From: M3007 sp044350425
Lineage (GTDB): Bacteria > Bacteroidota > Bacteroidia > Chitinophagales > Saprospiraceae
NCBI GenBank assembly: GCA_044350425.1
Contig: JBILHS010000074.1
Location: forward strand, 1-28,997
DNA length: 28,997 bases
Direction of reading: 5' to 3'
In this document: positions 8,257 through 15,690 of the stretch, one piece after another
How the letters are laid out: each line of letters opens with the position of its first letter
Numbering within the stretch: position 1 is the stretch's first letter
Position numbers and translations under genes: made by a program
Notes under the pieces: model-generated
Databases searched by the model: none
What the model saw: the letters and a program-made list of their open reading frames with translations, nothing else
What the model was told of the DNA's origin: nothing

Positions 8257-8354
8257 GATGTATGAACTATGATGTATGATGTATGATGTATGATGTATGA
8301 TGTATGAACTATGATAGTTACATCATACATCATAGTTCATACATTATACATTTA
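8257..8354. repeat. Heptamer array with inverted copy (GATGTAT)
   Basis: Strict 7-bp phase throughout: nine units from 8257 to 8319 (GATGTAT, GAACTAT, five GATGTAT, GAACTAT, GATAGTT), then five complementary units from 8320 (ACATCAT, ACATCAT, AGTTCAT, ACATTAT, ACATTTA). Arms 8258-8283 and 8319-8344 are perfect 26-bp inverted repeats. It lies between the VTC gene and the DUF4956 gene on the minus strand and touches the VTC stop codon, so in an operon transcript it would form a hairpin between the two cistrons. Confidence 0.9.
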
Positions 8355-9108
8355 TCCTGCTTCTTGCGAAGGCTTCTCCGCGGCGGTCAGGGTTAATGAA
8401 GGGGTTGGATAAAATGGTGCCTACGTATTTGGAGGCGGGTTCTTTGCGCATCTGAAAGTCTTCTAAGATGGGTTTGACCCAATCGGGGCAAAAATGATTG
8501 AATTTCACTTCCAGAATAAAGAAACCCGGAAAAGCATACGTCGCCCCGGCTTCGTCATAAAGCCGGTCTACGGATGGATAACCGACGCTTCTTAAATGCA
8601 TGTCGAAAGTGACCCGAAAATCATTTTCCAGGTTGGTGGTTTTGCCCAGAAAAGGTTCTCGTTCGTAGATCACATTGACCACCGGGCGCAAATTTCGACT
8701 CAAAACCTGATAAAAAAAGCGTCGGGCATTGTCGGGGTTCTTGATCTGATGAGCACAATCATCAAAAGTGGCGCCCGGATTGAAAAGTTTACGAACCACG
8801 CCATACGGGGCGTCCGCGCGATTTTTTAAAATGGGCCCCTCGTACTTTCGCTTTATTTCCATGAACACCGGGCTTGTATCATCGCCCAGATTGTAACCCC
8901 GCAACCGAACTTTCATCCGGTGAGCAATGCCGTCAATTTTCGTGTGAAACATCTCAAAACCCGGTGTGTCGAAATAAATACTTCGAACCGTGTACATCCC
9001 ATTGGGCTGCTTTGCGGCAAAACTGTCCATCTTCAAAAACGGCATCAGCGCACTGCGTAACGCGGTGTAATTTTCAGAAGGGACTAGGTATTTGTACTCG
9101 AAGCGCAT
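8344..9108 (-). CDS. VTC-domain polyphosphate polymerase-like protein
   Basis: 254 residues made up of a single VTC (vacuolar transporter chaperone) catalytic-type tunnel domain. In yeast Vtc4 this fold makes polyphosphate from ATP and feeds it across a membrane. The expected charged strands are present in order: RFEYKYLV (2-9), SIYFDTPGFEMF (43-54), KVRLRGY (66-72), MEIKRK (83-88), YEREPF (148-153), DFRVTFD (163-169), and FILEVKFN (197-204) with Glu200 as the probable metal ligand, then EPASKY (223-228). All basic positions that line the tunnel seem kept, so it is likely active. There is no membrane segment or SPX domain; the adjacent DUF4956 protein could supply the membrane part. Whether the product is polyphosphate or another polymer cannot be told from sequence. 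Confidence 0.88.
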   Translation of the reverse strand: MRFEYKYLVPSENYTALRSALMPFLKMDSFAAKQPNGMYTVRSIYFDTPGFEMFHTKIDGIAHRMKVRLRGYNLGDDTSPVFMEIKRKYEGPILKNRADAPYGVVRKLFNPGATFDDCAHQIKNPDNARRFFYQVLSRNLRPVVNVIYEREPFLGKTTNLENDFRVTFDMHLRSVGYPSVDRLYDEAGATYAFPGFFILEVKFNHFCPDWVKPILEDFQMRKEPASKYVGTILSNPFINPDRRGEAFARSRINV

Positions 9109-9115
9109 TTTTAGT

Positions 9116-9142
9116 ACGTTGGACTTTAAGACTTTGGACTGT
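9116..9142. repeat. Short half-array (GGACTTT words)
   Basis: GGACTTT, AAGACTTT and GGACTGT follow each other in the 42-bp gap between the HlyD-like gene and the VTC gene. It resembles one arm of the heptamer palindromes elsewhere in the window, but no inverted second arm is present. Confidence 0.4.
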
Positions 9143-9150
9143 GGAAATAC

Positions 9151-10215
9151 TTACCAATTGAAATTTAATACGCGCAGCAAAAATTCCCGTTGGGTCACCA
9201 TCCCAAAATCAATTTTGCAGACCGTGGATATCCCGGTACTGAGCCGGGTTCCAATGCTGTCAGGCAAAATATAGGCACTTAACATGGACACCTGTCGATT
9301 GTCCAGGACTTCCACTTTGGATCCCAGGGAACCATAATGTCCGTTGAAAAGATGTCCCGTCTGTACATCGGTGACTTGAATCTGGATGCCTGGCCGGAGA
9401 AATCGCAGTTGCTCTACACGCACCGGGATTTGTACGACATATTCGTCGGCGCGTTGAAGGGTGAGCAGCTCTTCCGGTAAGGCAGAAGCGACCACCCAGC
9501 CCGAGAATGGGGCGCGGATCACAAAGGCCAGGCCTTTTTGTTTCAGGATCTGGAGTCGGTTTTGCAGCCCGCGCAATTGTGCCTCGGTAATACCAACTCC
9601 TTCTGTTTTGATGCCGGTCCCTACGTTTTCCAGGTACTTTCGGGCTATTTCGATCTGAATTTTGGCGAGATTCCAATCGTTTTCTGCGGTCTGGTATTCC
9701 GTTGCCGCGATGAGGCCCTCGTCTTTGAGTTTTTTCTTCAGGTGATAGAAATTCTCTTTGAGTGTCAGGTCTTGTTCGGCAAAATGTAATTTGTTCTCCG
9801 CTTCCTGCACGATGGGCGGCTTGTCTCCCGTTTTGTCAGATCTGAGTTGTGCACCATACAAGGAAAGCTGAGCTTCAATTGATTGGATCTCCTCCCGCTG
9901 GCGAATGGAGTACATGCGCACCACGGTGTCGCCGGCAGCTACAAAAGCGCCCGCCGGCACATCTATTTTGATGCCCGAAAAATCACCCTGTTCAAACTGA
10001 AAAGCGTCGATCTGCTGTGCAGCGCCCAGTTTATGATCGCGCACAACAGAAGTGAGTCTTCCCGTCTGGTCTTGAACCAGTCTCCATTCCTGAGCAGGCA
10101 GCACTCTTCCAATGCTTTCCGCAGTATAGGGAATTTGCATCGGGATATAAAGTGCCGCCACAAACACTGCAAGGATTATCAGACCTCCCAAAATTCGTTT
10201 CAGATCGTGTCGCAA
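9151..10215 (-). CDS. HlyD-like membrane fusion / periplasmic adaptor protein
   Basis: 354 residues. An N-terminal membrane anchor (GGLIILAVFVAALYIPM, about 10-27) is followed by a biotinyl/lipoyl-like half (IKIDVPAGAFVAAGDTVVRM), a long helical hairpin (about 105-235, charged coiled-coil with QAEN/ENF/KKK segments), the second lipoyl half (FVIRAPFSGWVVASALPEELLTL) and a beta-barrel domain (VVQIPVRVEQLRFLRPGIQIQVTD split around PG). This order matches HlyD/EmrA-type adaptors, which link an inner-membrane transporter to the outer membrane. No ABC, MFS or RND transporter and no TolC-like gene is adjacent. Instead it sits between a CotH gene (62-bp gap) and the VTC gene (42-bp gap), so its partner is probably DUF4956 or an unlinked pump. 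Confidence 0.82.
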   Translation of the reverse strand: MRHDLKRILGGLIILAVFVAALYIPMQIPYTAESIGRVLPAQEWRLVQDQTGRLTSVVRDHKLGAAQQIDAFQFEQGDFSGIKIDVPAGAFVAAGDTVVRMYSIRQREEIQSIEAQLSLYGAQLRSDKTGDKPPIVQEAENKLHFAEQDLTLKENFYHLKKKLKDEGLIAATEYQTAENDWNLAKIQIEIARKYLENVGTGIKTEGVGITEAQLRGLQNRLQILKQKGLAFVIRAPFSGWVVASALPEELLTLQRADEYVVQIPVRVEQLRFLRPGIQIQVTDVQTGHLFNGHYGSLGSKVEVLDNRQVSMLSAYILPDSIGTRLSTGISTVCKIDFGMVTQREFLLRVLNFNW

Positions 10216-10277
10216 GGTCGTTGTTAAAGGTTAGGATTCTTGTAGAGTGTTTTAATCATTTAAACAGTGCTTACGCC

Positions 10278-12821
10278 TCAATTCGCCCGCACCAGCTTCA
10301 TGGTTTTTTCAAAGTCATCTGCAGCACATTTCAGGAAATAAACCCCTGCAGGCAGTTGGCTGTTATTCAGATCAAATACGGTATTGCCATTGCCAGCCAA
10401 TTCCCCTACGAGATATTCTGCTACCTGGTTGCCTAGCAGGTCAAATAGACGAAACGACACCTTTGACCTTTCCGGCAGAAAATAGTTTACCATAACGGAT
10501 TCCGTAAATACGGATGGGAAAGCTGAAAAGGTAGGCTTTGCCTGGTTTCCTGGATCAAAGACAGGGCTACTTGCTTTGCTGAAATGGGCTACGATGGTGT
10601 CCGCCGTAGTCAGGTTCAGGAAGCCGAAAGTAGAGTCCGGATTTGCAAACGTATGATTTGAAGCAGACCAGTGGTCAAATTTATAACCAGCAGCTTCATC
10701 CGGGAATGCCCAGAGGCTTATCCCGGCATCTGATCCTCCAAAATAAGGCCGGGCGTGTGGAAATTGATTGGCCATATAAGTCAGTGTATTGATATTCAGG
10801 GTGCCTGCGAGTGGCGGATCTACCCGCACCACGGTCTGGTGCGGGCCCGTAACGGAATAACATTCGTCCATCAGTGAGGGCAGAATATTGCATCGGTTGG
10901 TGATAAAGTCTCGCAGCCGGTCTATGTTGTTTTTCCATTCCGCATAGGTTCCATCCCAGCGCTGTGCATGGCGGGTCATCTCCGGGTCGATCAGTCCTTC
11001 TATGGTATCCAGGTAATTCAGCATGTTCTCGCAGCCAAATACGGTGTACATCAGGTCAGACATCCGGGTCACATAATAGCGCTCTACTTCCTGGTTGGTG
11101 CGGAGTTTGTTCAGCACCCGGATGTGTTGCTCTGGATCAGAACCACCGGTCAGACCCTGCGGGTTGCAAGGCAGGGCATCGAATTCAGTAGAAGGTACGC
11201 CCGTATAATTGATGTAAAAATCAAAGGTGGCGTCATTGTCCCAAAGGATATAGCCCCACTTTTGGTGGGTTCCTTCCGGATTCAGGCCTCTCCAGAGACC
11301 GGTATTGTAATTCAACCAGTCGGTACAAACAGTAAATGAATTGACGATCACGTAGTCGATCAGGCTTTTGTAATCAAAATGCTCGTCTACATACTTGAAT
11401 TTGTCGGGGTTGTTCATGCTATTCCCCATGATAAAAGCGCGCAAAGCATGCCAGTTGTCAATGGCCGGTTGGCCCCCGTAAGAGGCCCAGGTATTGCCCC
11501 AGGTCAAGACATATTCAAGGTCAAATTTGCCCTGGCCGTAGTTATAATCGGTGTAATCATGGTCGTCCGGAATCTCGCGCATATCATATACGCCCCAGTA
11601 TTCGCCATTGAGATAGACGATACACTTTTCTGCCTCGCGCACATCCAGGGCAAGATTGCCGCGTTTGGCCAGGTTGTGGACGTAGGCATCCCGAACGTGT
11701 GCACTACCCTCGTTTTGGGGGTGGTGGGCGGCCGGATAATTGTCATCTCCAGAGGCACGCAGGATGATGCGCTGGAATTCGTCCCGTTCAGTCAGCGGAA
11801 ATAGTTTTTCCTGCAAGGCATAATTGTAGCCCATTTCATCCCGGCTCACCCAGTCGAGGCTGCGTTGATCATTGGCCCAGGAATCCTGTCCGTGGCTGTT
11901 CAGTTCGCCATAGGTGCGGGTTTTGCGCTGCTTGCTTTTGTCAAAAAACTCGATGCTGCCCCAGGGACGCAGGCCTTGATTCCCATTTGCGAGCTCCAAA
12001 ACCCCGTCCGAGGCCACGGATACTACCGCGAGGGTATGGTCTTCGTTGATAAAATAGGTGTTGAATTGTACATAACTGGGGTGGATCAAAGGGTTGTTGC
12101 TAAACGTAGTCGCCTTTAATACCGTTGTTTTGGTCAAAACGATCGGTTGCGAGTATACTGCTGAGTTGACGCCGGGTTCGGTGCCATCCAGGGTGTAGTG
12201 GAGCACAGCGTCTGGTTCTGTTGTGCTGATCGCGACGGTCACTTCGTCCGTGTAGAATCCGGCGGGTTGACTCAGTGTGGGCCGGGCCGCATAAGCGATA
12301 TTGGAGAGGGTATTGTTATTGGAGGCGCCCGGAGAAGGTTCGAGGCAAATACGCCACTCGTTCGAGCCATCCGGGAAACGTGCCCGCGACTCATGGGTCT
12401 GTGTTTTATCCACCTTGATGTCCTGCAATACGATCCCGGCCGGGCTTGCCAGAATGAGGTGTTCTGCACTGCTTTTCGTTTGCGTCAGCTTGAAATTCGA
12501 ATGCAACTCCCCTTGCGGGTCTCTCAGGTCGCGGCCCGAGCACCAGACATATAAAAATCCATTGGCATTGAGGATCGAATTTGCCGGAAAAGCCCATTTG
12601 GTGGGTTTGTTTTCGTTGTCGCTCAGGTGATACCCGGATAGGTCTACCGGCGTGGCAGAAGGGTTGTATAGTTCGATCCAATCCTCCGTTTCCTGATAAA
12701 AATCATAGAACTGTTTCCAGTTGGCGCAGGAGTATTCGTTTATGACGACTTGCGCATGGAGCGAGATCGAAATGGTGATTGCCGCGAAGGCAAAAAGCAG
12801 GCGTAGGATTTTTGTATTCAT
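10278..12821 (-). CDS. Secreted CotH-kinase protein with N-terminal lamin-tail domain, T9SS-exported
   Basis: 847 residues. Signal peptide 1-23 ends in SLHAQ. Domain order: lamin-tail domain (25-about 150; VVINEYSCAN, WIELYNPS, LSGYHLSDN, WAFPANSIL), a chitobiase/hexosaminidase C-terminal-like beta domain (about 180-255; VLHYTLDGTEP), a CotH kinase-like domain (about 290-630), and a T9SS sorting domain (about 770-847; FRLFDLLGNQV, LPAGVYFLK). In the CotH part, YLNGEYWGVYDMRE (403-416) and YILWDND (524-530) are the family hallmarks. CotH proteins are atypical protein kinases; spore-coat CotH phosphorylates CotB and CotG. Here the protein should be exported to the cell surface. The Asp residues of WDND are candidate metal ligands, so the domain is probably active. 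It is second in the five-gene run, 57 bp after the other CotH gene. Confidence 0.9.
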   Translation of the reverse strand: MNTKILRLLFAFAAITISISLHAQVVINEYSCANWKQFYDFYQETEDWIELYNPSATPVDLSGYHLSDNENKPTKWAFPANSILNANGFLYVWCSGRDLRDPQGELHSNFKLTQTKSSAEHLILASPAGIVLQDIKVDKTQTHESRARFPDGSNEWRICLEPSPGASNNNTLSNIAYAARPTLSQPAGFYTDEVTVAISTTEPDAVLHYTLDGTEPGVNSAVYSQPIVLTKTTVLKATTFSNNPLIHPSYVQFNTYFINEDHTLAVVSVASDGVLELANGNQGLRPWGSIEFFDKSKQRKTRTYGELNSHGQDSWANDQRSLDWVSRDEMGYNYALQEKLFPLTERDEFQRIILRASGDDNYPAAHHPQNEGSAHVRDAYVHNLAKRGNLALDVREAEKCIVYLNGEYWGVYDMREIPDDHDYTDYNYGQGKFDLEYVLTWGNTWASYGGQPAIDNWHALRAFIMGNSMNNPDKFKYVDEHFDYKSLIDYVIVNSFTVCTDWLNYNTGLWRGLNPEGTHQKWGYILWDNDATFDFYINYTGVPSTEFDALPCNPQGLTGGSDPEQHIRVLNKLRTNQEVERYYVTRMSDLMYTVFGCENMLNYLDTIEGLIDPEMTRHAQRWDGTYAEWKNNIDRLRDFITNRCNILPSLMDECYSVTGPHQTVVRVDPPLAGTLNINTLTYMANQFPHARPYFGGSDAGISLWAFPDEAAGYKFDHWSASNHTFANPDSTFGFLNLTTADTIVAHFSKASSPVFDPGNQAKPTFSAFPSVFTESVMVNYFLPERSKVSFRLFDLLGNQVAEYLVGELAGNGNTVFDLNNSQLPAGVYFLKCAADDFEKTMKLVRAN

Positions 12822-12878
12822 GGATTGTTTTTTTATCGTAACTTATTTAGAAATCACTAGGGTTTTTAGCGTTTTCAA

Positions 12879-15137
12879 TCACTGCTTCACTACCCGTGCT
12901 GCTCCATTTTCTGTTTGAATCAGATAGATCCCGGCAGGTAAATTTTCAAGATTCAAAACGGTATCTGTTTCATTTTCAAACCGAGCTGAAAACACCGTTT
13001 GTCCAAAAGCATTGACCACCCGCAAGGTTTCCAATACCTGTGTTGATTTTACGACAAAAACGCCCGTGGAAGGATTGGGGAAAACCTGCAACGTATTTTG
13101 CTCCGAAGGCTCGGAGGTTTGGATGGTCAGGGAATTAACTGCGCTGAAGGTCGGCGGCATAAACGTGAAATTGCCCGTTCCATTCGGATAACGCCCAAAG
13201 GTTACATCCGGCAATTGCTGCCCAAAAGTGATCTCGTCGAGAACGTTCGAAACACCGTCAGAAAGGATCAGGGTCTCTCCGCCGGCAGACAATTTGAAGT
13301 TTGCATGGAAGGGCCCCTGCAGGTCGTCGTTGTCGAGCCAAACCATGATAAACCCTTTGGCGGGGATACTGACGTTGGCCGGAAAGGCCCATTTGCTGCG
13401 GTTTGTAGCATCGTCAGACAGGTACATTCCAAACAAGCTGATGGGGCTATTGGTGTTGTTAAAGAGTTCGAGCCAGTCTTCGTTTTCACCTGCCTCGTCT
13501 ATGGCTCCATTTTCATTATCGGCCAAAAATTCATTGAGCACCACTTCGCCGGGGTTGGGCAGGTCTGGTGTGGCCAGGTAAAACTCGTGCTCTGCGCGTG
13601 CCGGGCTAAAGGTGCCTGCCTGCGCGTTTTCAGCGTAGATGTAGTATTGTCCGGTGGGGTCGGTGAGCAGGAACGAGGCCCCAAAGATGCCATCGCCCGC
13701 GCTGCCGTCCTGATGCAGGCCATCATCCAGCATCGTTGTTTTTTGGAAAACATCGGAGGTGTCGGCCCTCCAGGCGAGGGTCACCGTGGTGGCGTTTTGT
13801 ACTTTGGCCGTGACGTTAAAAGTAGTGATTCCACCCCCGGAAATATCGGTGATGCCCGGTGCGGTCGGTGTAAGGTTGGCGTTGGCGATCAAAAAGGAAT
13901 GGCGTGCATTCATCAGATCTGCAATGCCAGGTATGGTGCCAAACGGCCCGCCGCCTCCCGTATTGACGGTGCTGCTCACATTGGTCTGGAAGTTGGCATA
14001 CGAGTAAAATTTCTTGGTGTCGGCCTGTACGGCAGCGTCGATCACCGCCTGGAGTTCCAGGGCGCGGGCTTTATAGTCCGACTCAGAGGCGAAGTTTTCC
14101 AGCAGGATGGTTTTCAGGTGGGCCAGATACATGCGCTTCCAGGTAGGGTTGGCAAGCAATTGTTTGATGAGTGGACGATTGGCATTGGTGGACTGGATGA
14201 GCGGGTCCATTTGTTTCATCTGGGTGAGCGTGAGTACCTGATTGGAGTTGAGCAATGGAAATGCCCCGTAACTCATGTTCAGATCCCAGACTGTACTCAG
14301 CCAACGGTCGTTTTTGTCGTGGTAGAGGTAATAGTTTTGCGCAAAGGCGCCGGTGTAGGAGTCCAGATTCACCAGCACATTGTTGAATGCAAGCATCCAA
14401 AGCGCGCGGTCTACGTCGAGGATGTTTTCTGCAGCGTTGGGATTGTTTTTGAGGGTCTCCATGAGCTGGAGCAATTCCGCCCAGCCGTAATCGGATTGTT
14501 TGTCGTATTTGTTGTAGTAAAAAGCACTGTCTACACTGGAATAGACCAGGTCGGGGTAATTGCCGCCGGTACCGGGGCCGCCGAAATCTTCTGGATTACA
14601 CTTAAAGAAGGAGCGGTTGCCGTTGGTGTAAAAGTGGTTTTGGAGGAATTGCTTGTTGATGCTTTCTACATTGCCATAAACGCCCCAGTAAGTGCCATTG
14701 ATCCAGACTTTGGCGTGGTTGGCATGGGGTGCATCCATGTATTTTCGGGCAATTTCGTAAGAGAGCGGCTCCCGTATGAAGGTAGGGTCGGAGAATCCGT
14801 TTCCAAGCTTGATATCCTTGACCCCTTTATAATTTTGTCCTTTTATGACAAAATTCAACTCTATGTGCAAGGGGTTTTTGTTGTTGCTGGCACTATAAGA
14901 GCTGTTGCCCTTGTACTTCACCCCAACAGAATCAAAAATCTGTCCGTTGATTTCTACGGATTTGGCCAGAAGGTATTCGCCGTTGTCGATCGCCTTCAGC
15001 GAATCAAGTTTGGCATCCCAGTTGGTTTGGTAAAACGTGAGTTTGATCTCCTGCAAGGTGCCGGGCTCGTAAAAACTTTGCGCGGATAGATTGACAGCAA
15101 GGCATAGGAACGCCAGAAAGGAAAGTCGTTGGAACAT
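12879..15137 (-). CDS. Secreted CotH-kinase protein with C-terminal lamin-tail domain, T9SS-exported
   Basis: 752 residues. Signal peptide 1-20 (VNLSAQ end). The CotH domain comes first (about 25-400): VGVKYKGNSSY (71-81), KDIKLGNGF, WINGTYWGVYGNVE (145-158) and TVWDLNMSYG (282-291). A beta-sandwich linker follows (about 430-525; LVLTDPTGQYYIYAEN-type), then a lamin-tail domain (530-670; VVLNEFLADNENG, DWLELFNN, WAFPANVSIPAKGF) and a T9SS sorting domain (about 685-752; LQVFPNPSTG, LENLPAGIYLI). The hallmark is WDLN rather than WDxD as in its neighbour; whether this changes activity is unknown, and WDLN is recalled as common in the family. It is the first gene of the run, 102 bp downstream of aroQ on the same strand. 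Confidence 0.9.
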   Translation of the reverse strand: MFQRLSFLAFLCLAVNLSAQSFYEPGTLQEIKLTFYQTNWDAKLDSLKAIDNGEYLLAKSVEINGQIFDSVGVKYKGNSSYSASNNKNPLHIELNFVIKGQNYKGVKDIKLGNGFSDPTFIREPLSYEIARKYMDAPHANHAKVWINGTYWGVYGNVESINKQFLQNHFYTNGNRSFFKCNPEDFGGPGTGGNYPDLVYSSVDSAFYYNKYDKQSDYGWAELLQLMETLKNNPNAAENILDVDRALWMLAFNNVLVNLDSYTGAFAQNYYLYHDKNDRWLSTVWDLNMSYGAFPLLNSNQVLTLTQMKQMDPLIQSTNANRPLIKQLLANPTWKRMYLAHLKTILLENFASESDYKARALELQAVIDAAVQADTKKFYSYANFQTNVSSTVNTGGGGPFGTIPGIADLMNARHSFLIANANLTPTAPGITDISGGGITTFNVTAKVQNATTVTLAWRADTSDVFQKTTMLDDGLHQDGSAGDGIFGASFLLTDPTGQYYIYAENAQAGTFSPARAEHEFYLATPDLPNPGEVVLNEFLADNENGAIDEAGENEDWLELFNNTNSPISLFGMYLSDDATNRSKWAFPANVSIPAKGFIMVWLDNDDLQGPFHANFKLSAGGETLILSDGVSNVLDEITFGQQLPDVTFGRYPNGTGNFTFMPPTFSAVNSLTIQTSEPSEQNTLQVFPNPSTGVFVVKSTQVLETLRVVNAFGQTVFSARFENETDTVLNLENLPAGIYLIQTENGAARVVKQ

Positions 15138-15169
15138 GGATACAGCGGATGGATGTTGTACTAAAGTGG

Positions 15170-15177
15170 CGAATGTA
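15170..15177 (-). promoter_or_regulatory. Possible -7 element (TACATTCG) for the CotH-VTC run
   Basis: On the minus strand TACATTCG differs from TAnnTTTG at one base and lies 32 bp before the first CotH start codon, in the gap after aroQ. No convincing -33 TTTG is seen. Confidence 0.25.
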
Positions 15178-15239
15178 CCACCATTGACAGCAGCTTGTCC
15201 TGGAAAATAGGTAGATTTGCTATTATTATCGGTAAAGCC

Positions 15240-15659
15240 CTATCTCTTCAAAAACCAGGAAACCGCCAGCCGGTATCCTTCCAGTCCCAGTCCGACAATA
15301 CTGCCCACACAATGCGCCGATAAAAAAGAATGGTGGCGGAATGGCTCGCGGCGGTGTACATTGCTGATGTGTACTTCGATGACGGGGGTGGAAATGGCGG
15401 CCACGGCATCTGCCAGGGCAACTGAGGTGTGCGTGAAAGCACCTGCATTGAGCACAATGCCGTCCACACTAAAACCGGCTTCATGGAGTTTATCCAGGAG
15501 GGCGCCTTCGTGGTTGCTTTGAAAATATTCGAGTTGCACCTGGGGCATGTCAGCCTGAAGATCTTCAAAAAAGACCTCAAAGGTTTGACTGCCATAAATG
15601 TCCGGCTCGCGTGTTCCAAGCAGGTTCAGGTTGGGGCCGTTTATGAGAAGGATTTTCAT
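15240..15659 (-). CDS. aroQ: 3-dehydroquinate dehydratase, type II
   Basis: 139 residues from the ATG at 15659-15657, which gives the canonical N-terminus MKILLINGPNLNLLGTREP; a longer in-frame start is rejected because it would run into the divergent gene. The enzyme dehydrates 3-dehydroquinate to 3-dehydroshikimate in the shikimate pathway as a dodecamer. Active-site residues are all present: Arg17 and Tyr22 in TREPDIYG, Asn71 in VLNAGAFTHTS, His97 in EVHISN and Arg108 in REPFRHHS. Length is normal for the family (140-150). It is divergent from the secreted-protein gene at 15691 with only 31 bp between start codons, so the two promoters must overlap or lie within the neighbouring gene. Confidence 0.96.
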   Translation of the reverse strand: MKILLINGPNLNLLGTREPDIYGSQTFEVFFEDLQADMPQVQLEYFQSNHEGALLDKLHEAGFSVDGIVLNAGAFTHTSVALADAVAAISTPVIEVHISNVHRREPFRHHSFLSAHCVGSIVGLGLEGYRLAVSWFLKR

Positions 15660-15676
15660 GGGTGCAAAATTCTCTC

Positions 15677-15684
15677 TATTTTTG
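15677..15684 (+). promoter_or_regulatory. Bacteroidota -7 element TATTTTTG close to the start codon
   Basis: TATTTTTG matches TAnnTTTG and ends 6 bp before the ATG at 15691, so a transcript from it would be leaderless or nearly so. No TTTG stands at the -33 position. Confidence 0.4.
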
Positions 15685-15690
15685 TCCAAT

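Noticed and set aside
13098..15089. 663-residue open frame on the plus strand
   Set aside because: It is fully antisense to the first CotH gene, whose signal peptide, CotH, lamin-tail and sorting domains are clear; the antisense product has no recognisable motif.
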